Shown here piece by piece: positions 57,002-64,000 of a stretch of DNA of 64,000 nt (position 1 is its first letter; every line of letters begins with the position of its first letter). The DNA is from Vibrionaceae bacterium (GTDB lineage: Bacteria > Pseudomonadota > Gammaproteobacteria > Enterobacterales > Vibrionaceae). Both the position numbers and the translations under genes were made by a program. The notes below the pieces were generated by a model, which saw nothing but the letters and a program-made list of their open reading frames with translations, was not told where the DNA came from and did not search any database. The stretch covers positions 1 to 64,000 of the forward strand of contig JAAEZQ010000011.1 in assembly GCA_018222805.1 (NCBI GenBank). The letters are read 5' to 3'.

Positions 57002-58144
57002 TCAGTTATTTAGGCTATTTAAAACCCCCGCCCCAACAAAAAACACTATCATCCACAGCACTGAAACATTCAACTTCTTAAGTAAATAGAAGCCAGTAAT
57101 AACTAGAGCAATATCTATTGGTGCTGCGACGGCACTGGTAAATACGGGGTGGTACAGTGCTGCTAATAGCAGGCCAACAACGGCAGCATTTACCCCACTT
57201 ACTGCGCCGGAAATCGCTGGTTTCGCCGCCAGTTGTTGCCAGTTTTTTAATATGCCAAGTAATAATAAGAAGCCTGGTAGGAAGATAGCCAGTGTAGCAA
57301 CTAATGCGCCAAGCACGGGTGTATCCGATAGTTGGTACCCAATATACGTAGCGAAAGTAAACATAGGGCCCGGTACTGCTTGTGCAGCGGCGTAACCCGT
57401 TAAAAATGCGTCTTGGCTGAGTTGGTCGCCAAGGATATTTTCCAACAGGGGAAGGACCACATGGCCACCGCCGAATACCAAACTCCCTGCTTGGAAGAAG
57501 TCGTTAAACAAACCTAACATCGGTACTGTATAGGCAATAAGGGGTAACCCTAAAAGCAGCACGGCAAAGATCACCAAGGGTGTGAAGCTTGGTTTAAATG
57601 GTTCTTTTGGTACATCAGAGCTTGTTTTTAAGTAGCGTACGCCGATCACACCAGCGATAAGTAACACCAGCATCTGAGTAGTGACGCCCGGCACGAGCAA
57701 AAGGGCGATAGCTGTTGCGACACATAACCCAGCCGTAAGCTTAGTTTGGCAAAAGTTCCTGTACATTCCCCATGTTGCATCAGCCACAACCACAACGGCC
57801 ATCAACTTTAAGCCGTGTACGATGTTTTGAAATAAAGCCGTATCGGTGACTTGGCTACTCACCATGGCTAATACCAGCATGATAAGTAACGAAGGTAGAG
57901 TAAAGCCAACGAATGCCGCGCATGCACCACCTAAACCGCCACGTTTATATCCCAATGCAAATCCCACCTGACTAGAGCCAGGGCCGGGTAAGAACTGGCT
58001 CAATGCCACTATTTGGGCGTATTCGCTGTCATCCAGCCATTTGAGCTTTTCAACGAAAGTTTGGCGAAAATAGCCAATATGAGCAGCCGGGCCACCGAAG
58101 CTGACCCAACCGAGCCAGAAGAACGTTTTAAAAATGGTGAACAT
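57002..58144 (-). CDS. chrA: Chromate transporter ChrA (long-chain CHR family)
   Basis: 380 residues with two homologous CHR halves: N-terminal WLGWVSFGGPAAHIGYFRQ with SQFLPGPGSSQVGF, and C-terminal GSLVFGGGHVVLPLLE with AAAQAVPGPMFTFATYIG. About 10 hydrophobic segments. Family members export chromate with proton drive and give resistance; some carry other oxyanions. Divergent from a LysR gene 58 bases away, a likely regulator. Confidence 0.9.
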   Translation of the reverse strand: MFTIFKTFFWLGWVSFGGPAAHIGYFRQTFVEKLKWLDDSEYAQIVALSQFLPGPGSSQVGFALGYKRGGLGGACAAFVGFTLPSLLIMLVLAMVSSQVTDTALFQNIVHGLKLMAVVVVADATWGMYRNFCQTKLTAGLCVATAIALLLVPGVTTQMLVLLIAGVIGVRYLKTSSDVPKEPFKPSFTPLVIFAVLLLGLPLIAYTVPMLGLFNDFFQAGSLVFGGGHVVLPLLENILGDQLSQDAFLTGYAAAQAVPGPMFTFATYIGYQLSDTPVLGALVATLAIFLPGFLLLLGILKNWQQLAAKPAISGAVSGVNAAVVGLLLAALYHPVFTSAVAAPIDIALVITGFYLLKKLNVSVLWMIVFFVGAGVLNSLNN

Positions 58145-58202
58145 GTTGAGCCTGTTTATCTGAATAGAATTTTTATGTTGATAATTTATCGAGTGGTTTA
58201 AA

Positions 58203-59177
58203 ATGACTCAAATTGATAATCTGAATTTAATCTATGAATCAAATGGGACTGATATTCAAGTGAAAGACGACGTTCAATGGCGAAATATCGACCTTAATCT
58301 GTTGGTGACATTTTCTTACTTATATCGCTATCGGAGCGTGAGTTTAGCGGCTGAAAATAGCTATGTTAGCCAATCCGCGATGAGCCATAGTTTATCTCGT
58401 TTACGGTTAGTTTTTGATGATCCTCTATTTGAGCGTAAAGGTCACAAAATGGAGCCTACTGAGCATGCACATAGTATCGCTCCAATCATACATAATCTGT
58501 TGGATGTCATAACAAAAGAGTTACTGACTAAGTCAGAGTTTCAACCGGAGAGTTACTCGGGTGTGTGTCGCATTGGTTTAACTGATTACGCGGAATTCAT
58601 TTTTGCGCCAGTCATCTATGATGAAATTCACAGGCAAGCACCTGACGCGAAAATCAGCTTTATTAATGTTGACCGAAGTAATTACATGCAACGAACTGAG
58701 CGGGAAAAGTTGGATCTTGTGATTGGCAGCATACCTGCTCCTGAAGAGGATTTCTCTAGCCAGTACCTCTATACAGAGAAACACGTTTGTTTGTGTGACA
58801 AGCAGGTGTTGAATGGTAAGGCTGCGTTATCTATCCAAGCTTTTGCCAATATTAAGCAAGCGTTAGTCAGCCCTGATGGAAGTTTAAAGACACAAGTTGA
58901 CCAGAAGCTCGCAGAGCATGGTTTGAACCGTCAGGTAACAGTTGCTTCACGTAACTTTCTTACTATTCGTCATTTACTTAAACAGCGTGACCTCATCGCG
59001 ATTGTGCCGGAAAAAATGGCGCTGGCTGAAGGCTTTTTGGATGACTTAGTCACGGTTCAACCACCTGTAGCAGTGGAAGACTTTGATATTTCTATGTTGT
59101 GGCATACCTGTCGCGCAAATGATGAGAAAGGTATCTGGTTGAGAAAAGTGGTCGCAGAAACGATCACTTCTCAGTGA
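58203..59177 (+). CDS. LysR-family regulator beside chrA
   Basis: 324 residues. An unusual 26-residue N-terminal extension precedes the helix-turn-helix (DLNLLVTFSYLYRYRSVSLA, SYVSQSAMSHSLSRLRLVF; about 28-85). The effector domain has the NodD/LeuO-like form with YAEFIFAPVIYDEIHR. Divergent from chrA across 58 bases, so it probably controls that gene, itself, or both. Effector unknown. Confidence 0.86.
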   Translation: MTQIDNLNLIYESNGTDIQVKDDVQWRNIDLNLLVTFSYLYRYRSVSLAAENSYVSQSAMSHSLSRLRLVFDDPLFERKGHKMEPTEHAHSIAPIIHNLLDVITKELLTKSEFQPESYSGVCRIGLTDYAEFIFAPVIYDEIHRQAPDAKISFINVDRSNYMQRTEREKLDLVIGSIPAPEEDFSSQYLYTEKHVCLCDKQVLNGKAALSIQAFANIKQALVSPDGSLKTQVDQKLAEHGLNRQVTVASRNFLTIRHLLKQRDLIAIVPEKMALAEGFLDDLVTVQPPVAVEDFDISMLWHTCRANDEKGIWLRKVVAETITSQ

Positions 59178-59198
59178 TAAATTGTAATGTTATTATTT

Positions 59199-60204
<1,006 letters not shown>

Positions 60205-60402
60205 CTAGTTCCGTAGGTGTAACGTGCCATATTAGTGAGAAAGTCATAATCTCACTATTGTAAACAGGTAGTTATGGCGGCACAAATCTTTGGCGAAACC
60301 TTTAGATGAATGCTTCCCTTGACGACATCAGCATCGAGAGTATCACTTATGATGTTTCAGACACGCCACTCTTTTAATAAAAGCGCTCAATTATGCAATT
60401 TT

Positions 60403-60418
60403 GTGGAAACGTTTACAC
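60403..60418. promoter_or_regulatory. GalR operator upstream of galE
   Basis: GTGGAAACGTTTACAC fits the consensus GTGNAANCGNTTNCAC at every fixed position. It lies in the 357-base galR-galE intergenic region, 2 bases before a CRP-like site. Confidence 0.85.
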
Positions 60419-60420
60419 TA

Positions 60421-60436
60421 TTTGAGGTTGATCACG
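60421..60436. promoter_or_regulatory. CRP-like site upstream of galE
   Basis: TTTGA-GGTTGA-TCACG differs from TGTGA-N6-TCACA at two positions. Placed next to the GalR operator, it parallels the gal regulatory region of E. coli. Confidence 0.55.
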
Positions 60437-60573
60437 GATCTGGATCGGTATTGGTTGCTAGACTTTTAGCCAGTTAAGAAATCTGTGTCTCCACTCGGGA
60501 GGCAATCAAATAGGCTCAGTGGCTTCCGAAGAAGAGAGTGCATAGTTAGGCTGCAACAGTGGAGAAGCAAAAA

Positions 60574-61593
60574 GTGAAAGTTCTTGTCACAGGCGGTATG
60601 GGTTACATCGGCAGTCACACGTGTGTCCAGATGATTGAAGCGGGTATGGAGCCAATCATTATTGATAACTTGTGCAATGCCAAAGTCGAAGTTTTAAGTC
60701 GCATTGAAGCGTTAACTGGGAAACAACCTGATTTTTATCAAGGTGATATACGTGATGAAGATTTCTTGGATTCGGTATTTGCTAAGCACGATATCCAAGC
60801 GGTTATCCACTTTGCAGGTTTAAAAGCGGTGGGTGAGTCGGTTGTTAAGCCATTGGAATATTACGACAACAACGTGAATGGCTCACTAGTATTAGCGCGT
60901 AGCATGCGTAAAGCGGGCGTGAAAAGTGTTGTTTTTAGCTCCTCTGCAACCGTATACGGTGATCCGGAAGTTGTGCCGATTACTGAAGATTCACCAACTG
61001 GCGCAACTACTAACCCGTATGGCCGTAGTAAATACATGGTGGAAGAGTGCTTGAGTGACCTATTCCATGCTGAAGAAGATTGGAGTATCACTTTGCTACG
61101 CTACTTCAATCCGGTCGGTGCCCACCCGTCAGGTACCATGGGTGAAGATCCACAAGGGATTCCAAATAACCTGATGCCGTTTATCGCGCAAGTTGCAGTT
61201 GGTCGTCGTGAAAAACTGTCTGTTTTTGGTAACGATTACCCAACTCCGGATGGAACGGGAGTTCGCGATTACATCCACGTGATGGACTTAGCAAATGGAC
61301 ACATTGCTGCACTCAAAGCCGTGGGCGAAAAATCAGGATTACACATTTATAACCTTGGAACAGGTAGAGGCTCAAGCGTTCTTGAAATGGCAGAAGCATT
61401 TGGTGTGGCTTGCGGTAAGCCAGTCCCTTATGAACTCTGTCCACGCAGGCCAGGTGATATTGCTGAGTGCTGGGCGAGTACTGAAAAAGCAGAGCGTGAA
61501 CTTGGCTGGAAGGCAATGCGCAGTGTCGCGGAAATGACGGCGGATACGTGGAAGTGGCAATCAAATAACCCTCAAGGTTATTCCCCTAAGTAA
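60574..61593 (+). CDS. galE: UDP-glucose 4-epimerase
   Basis: Interconverts UDP-galactose and UDP-glucose. SDR fold with TGGMGYIGSH NAD-binding motif at the N-terminus, the catalytic SSATVYG and YGRSKYMVEE (Tyr/Lys) and the DYIHVMDLANGH motif. The preferred start is GTG 60574 (MKVLVTGGMGYIG), 9 bases after GGAG; GTG 60559 adds five residues. 339 residues, normal. Confidence 0.96.
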   Translation: MKVLVTGGMGYIGSHTCVQMIEAGMEPIIIDNLCNAKVEVLSRIEALTGKQPDFYQGDIRDEDFLDSVFAKHDIQAVIHFAGLKAVGESVVKPLEYYDNNVNGSLVLARSMRKAGVKSVVFSSSATVYGDPEVVPITEDSPTGATTNPYGRSKYMVEECLSDLFHAEEDWSITLLRYFNPVGAHPSGTMGEDPQGIPNNLMPFIAQVAVGRREKLSVFGNDYPTPDGTGVRDYIHVMDLANGHIAALKAVGEKSGLHIYNLGTGRGSSVLEMAEAFGVACGKPVPYELCPRRPGDIAECWASTEKAERELGWKAMRSVAEMTADTWKWQSNNPQGYSPK

Positions 61594-61669
61594 TGGAAGA
61601 TGAACTGCTGCTCCAATTTCATCGGGATATGCAGTTAAAAAACGAATTTTTGATAGTTGAGTAAGTAAG

Positions 61670-62722
61670 ATGTCGAATGTTGAATTTAACCCTGTGGATC
61701 ACCCACACCGTCGTTATAACCCGCTAACAGGGCAATGGATTTTGGTCTCCCCACACCGGGCAAAGCGTCCATGGAGTGGTGCCGATGAAAAACCGGCAAT
61801 GGATGAGTTGCCGAGTTACGACGCTAAATGCTTCCTGTGTCCGACTAATGAACGTATTTCGGGTGACATAAACCCAGACTACCAAGGCACTTATGTGTTC
61901 AAAAACGATTTTGCCGCTCTGATAGTAGATTCTCCAGATGCGCCTGAATCGGATAACCCACTATTCAAAACTCAGGGTGTACGTGGATTGAGCCGAGTGA
62001 TCTGCTTCTCGCCAGATCACAGCAAAACGCTACCAGAATTACCAGTGGCTAAAATTCGCGGCGTGATTGATACCTGGGATGAGCAGATCGAAGAGTTAGG
62101 TAAAGATTTTATCTGGGTTCAAGCATTTGAAAACAAGGGTGAGACCATGGGTTGTTCTCAGCCTCACCCACACGGTCAAATTTGGGCGAACAGCTTTTTA
62201 CCCAATGAAATCGAGCGTAAAGAGAAAAACCTAAAAGCGTATTACCGAGATAATGGCAGCAACCTGCTGGTGGATTACGTTCAAGCGGAGCTAAAAGACG
62301 GCTCAAGAATTGTGGTTGAAACGGAGCATTGGGTCGCAGTCGTTCCTTATTGGGCGGCATGGCCATTCGAAACCATGTTGCTACCAAAAACACACATTCG
62401 TCGCATGAGTGAATTAAACGATCAACAGCGAGATGATCTCGCAATGGCAATCAAAAAGTTGACCAGTCGTTACGATAACCTGTTTAAGTGCTCTTTTCCT
62501 TACTCGATGGGTTGGCATTACGCGCCTTTCTTCGAAGAAGGAACAGACATTGACCATTGGCAACTGCATGCATTGTTTTACCCGCCACTATTACGCAGTG
62601 CAGCAATTCGTAAATTCATGGTGGGGTACGAAATGCTGGCAGAAAACCAACGAGATTTAACGGCAGAGCAGGCAGCGCAGCGTCTGCGTGATTTAAGCGA
62701 TGTGCACTACAAAGATCTGTGA
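61670..62722 (+). CDS. galT: Galactose-1-phosphate uridylyltransferase
   Basis: 350 residues. HIT-superfamily active site [12 protein letters not shown] (catalytic His in HPH, about residues 160-171), zinc ligands CFLCPTN near 55 and [13 protein letters not shown] at the start. Second step of the Leloir pathway; operon with galE and galK. Confidence 0.97.
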   Translation: MSNVEFNPVDHPHRRYNPLTGQWILVSPHRAKRPWSGADEKPAMDELPSYDAKCFLCPTNERISGDINPDYQGTYVFKNDFAALIVDSPDAPESDNPLFKTQGVRGLSRVICFSPDHSKTLPELPVAKIRGVIDTWDEQIEELGKDFIWVQAFENKGETMGCSQPHPHGQIWANSFLPNEIERKEKNLKAYYRDNGSNLLVDYVQAELKDGSRIVVETEHWVAVVPYWAAWPFETMLLPKTHIRRMSELNDQQRDDLAMAIKKLTSRYDNLFKCSFPYSMGWHYAPFFEEGTDIDHWQLHALFYPPLLRSAAIRKFMVGYEMLAENQRDLTAEQAAQRLRDLSDVHYKDL

Positions 62723-62726
62723 TTTC

Positions 62727-62751
62727 TTAGGGGCTAGGTCCTAGCCCCTAA
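62727..62751. repeat. Perfect palindrome between galT and galK
   Basis: TTAGGGGCTAGG-T-CCTAGCCCCTAA, 12-bp perfect arms just 5 bases after the galT stop. No T-run follows on either strand, so it is not a classical terminator. It may be an RNA stability or processing hairpin that sets galK levels. Confidence 0.75.
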
Positions 62752-62838
62752 AAACAGAAAATCAAATAAATGGTTCACGAGCGCAAAAGAATAAAGTATT
62801 CGGGAATCCAAATAACAATTTTAAGCTGAGATTTTACA

Positions 62839-63999
62839 ATGTCTGATCTAATCCAAAACGTGAAAGCATCCTTTGAGCAAGTATTGGGCTATGCACCAAG
62901 TCATATCATCCAAGCGCCGGGCCGTGTCAATCTGATTGGTGAACATACAGACTACAATGACGGTTTTGTCCTGCCATGTGCGATTAACTACCAGACTGTA
63001 GTTGCTGCTGCAAAGCGCGACGACAATCTAGTACGTGTGGTGTCCGTTGATTACGGCAATGCGTTGGATGAGTTCGATATCAGTCAGGAAATCACTTTCC
63101 AAGCAGATAAAATGTGGGCGAACTACATTCGTGGCGTTGTAAAGTGCATGCTTGCACGTGGTTACCAGTTTAGCGGAGCTGATATTTCAGTCAGTGGTAA
63201 TGTGCCGCAAGGCGCGGGTTTAAGTTCGTCTGCTGCTCTTGAAGTGGTCATTGGTCAAACGTTTAAAGTGCTATTCAATCTAGAAATCAGCCAAGCTGAA
63301 GTTGCATTAAATGGTCAGCAAGCAGAGAACGAGTTTGTTGGTTGCAATTGCGGCATCATGGATCAAATGATTTCCTCTGAAGGACGTGAAAACCACGCAA
63401 TGCTATTGGATTGCCGCAGCCTAGAAACAGAGTCGGTATCAATGCCAGAAGATATGGCGGTAGTGATCATCAACTCGAATAAAAAACGTGGTTTGGTTGA
63501 CAGTGAATACAACATGCGTCGCCAACAGTGTGAAGAAGCGGCACGTATCTTTGGTGTTAAAGCCCTACGTGATGTGAGCATTGAACAGTTTAACGAAAAA
63601 GTCTCAGAACTAGATGAAATGGTGGCCAAACGTGCGCGTCACGTTATTACTGAGAATGACCGAACGATTGAAGCCGCAAAAGCGCTGCGCGCTCATGATA
63701 TGAAGCGAATGGGTGAATTGATGGCGGAGTCGCATGCTTCGATGCGTGATGATTTCGAAATTACAGTGAAAGAGATCGATACCCTAGTTGATATGGTCAA
63801 AGATGTGATTGGCGATCAGGGTGGTGTTCGTATGACAGGCGGCGGCTTCGGTGGCTGTATCGTGGCGTTGGTTCCACCAACATTGGTTAATGACGTAAAA
63901 GCAACGGTTGAAGCGAAGTATGAGGCGGAAACGGGCCTTAAAGAGTCGATCTACGTTTGCCAAGCAAAACAAGGCGCGGGTCTGGTTGATGTTCTTTAG
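62839..63999 (+). CDS. galK: Galactokinase
   Basis: 386 residues, complete; the stop is one base before the window end. GHMP kinase motifs: galactokinase signature [20 protein letters not shown] (about 26-45), phosphate loop [15 protein letters not shown] near 128 and [14 protein letters not shown] near 333. First step of the Leloir pathway. Confidence 0.97.
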   Translation: MSDLIQNVKASFEQVLGYAPSHIIQAPGRVNLIGEHTDYNDGFVLPCAINYQTVVAAAKRDDNLVRVVSVDYGNALDEFDISQEITFQADKMWANYIRGVVKCMLARGYQFSGADISVSGNVPQGAGLSSSAALEVVIGQTFKVLFNLEISQAEVALNGQQAENEFVGCNCGIMDQMISSEGRENHAMLLDCRSLETESVSMPEDMAVVIINSNKKRGLVDSEYNMRRQQCEEAARIFGVKALRDVSIEQFNEKVSELDEMVAKRARHVITENDRTIEAAKALRAHDMKRMGELMAESHASMRDDFEITVKEIDTLVDMVKDVIGDQGGVRMTGGGFGGCIVALVPPTLVNDVKATVEAKYEAETGLKESIYVCQAKQGAGLVDVL

Positions 64000-64000
64000 G

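Overview
The window is about 64 kb of chromosome from a gammaproteobacterium, almost certainly a Vibrio. The evidence is the gene order rbfA-truB-rpsO-pnp-nlpI, a NupC nearly identical to what I recall of the V. cholerae concentrative nucleoside transporter, the run nupC-deoCABD-ytjB-serB-(PilZ protein)-radA-fusA2-(acyl-CoA ligase) in the V. cholerae order, and a DUF5363 small protein. I cannot fix the species from sequence alone; a Harveyi-clade member is a guess.

Layout. (1) 1-5.4 kb: translation and RNA-decay operon (rbfA, truB, rpsO, pnp, nlpI). (2) 5.5-16.3 kb: MATE efflux pump; the anaerobic ubiquinone genes ubiU/ubiV (minus strand) and ubiT (plus strand), separated by a PAS-GGDEF-EAL protein; a GNAT gene, holD, rimI, prfC, a DUF5363 protein and a TatD-family nuclease. 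(3) 16.5-22.9 kb: nucleoside uptake and deoxyribonucleoside catabolism (nupC, deoC, deoA, deoB, deoD), with a perfect CRP site before nupC. (4) 23-33.9 kb: ytjB, serB, a double-PilZ protein, radA, a second EF-G, a LysR regulator, a DUF1127 protein and an AMP-dependent acyl-CoA ligase. (5) 34-47.9 kb: a complete Tad/Flp pilus locus (flp, tadV, an AAA+ ATPase with a winged helix, rcpC, rcpA, a small lipoprotein, a TadG-like protein, tadE, tadF, tadZ, tadA, tadB, tadC, tadD) with a divergent AraC-type regulator. (6) 47.9-57.0 kb: an AT-rich, decayed accessory region. It holds a Gtr-type glycosylation cluster (GT-C membrane protein, GT2 glycosyltransferase, GtrA flippase, pseudogenised GtrB), a convergent pair made of a membrane phosphodiesterase (GDPD) and an LtaS/OpgB-like phosphoglycerol or phosphoethanolamine transferase, and remnants of three insertion sequences (IS30, ISAs1 and IS630 types). 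(7) 57-64 kb: chrA with a divergent LysR gene, then an EbgR/GalR-type repressor and galE-galT-galK, whose promoter carries a consensus GalR operator beside a CRP-like site.

How the parts work together: regions 1-4 are housekeeping. Region 5 builds an adhesive pilus. Region 6 probably modifies a surface glycan or polymer and has been reshuffled by IS elements. Region 7 handles galactose, under CRP and GalR-type control. I saw no tRNA, rRNA, CRISPR array, integrase or att site. The most interesting material is the Tad-linked winged-helix ATPase, the GDPD/LtaS-like pair within the IS-scarred island, and three regulatory or repeat structures: the gal operators, the galT-galK palindrome and the deoC-deoA palindrome.
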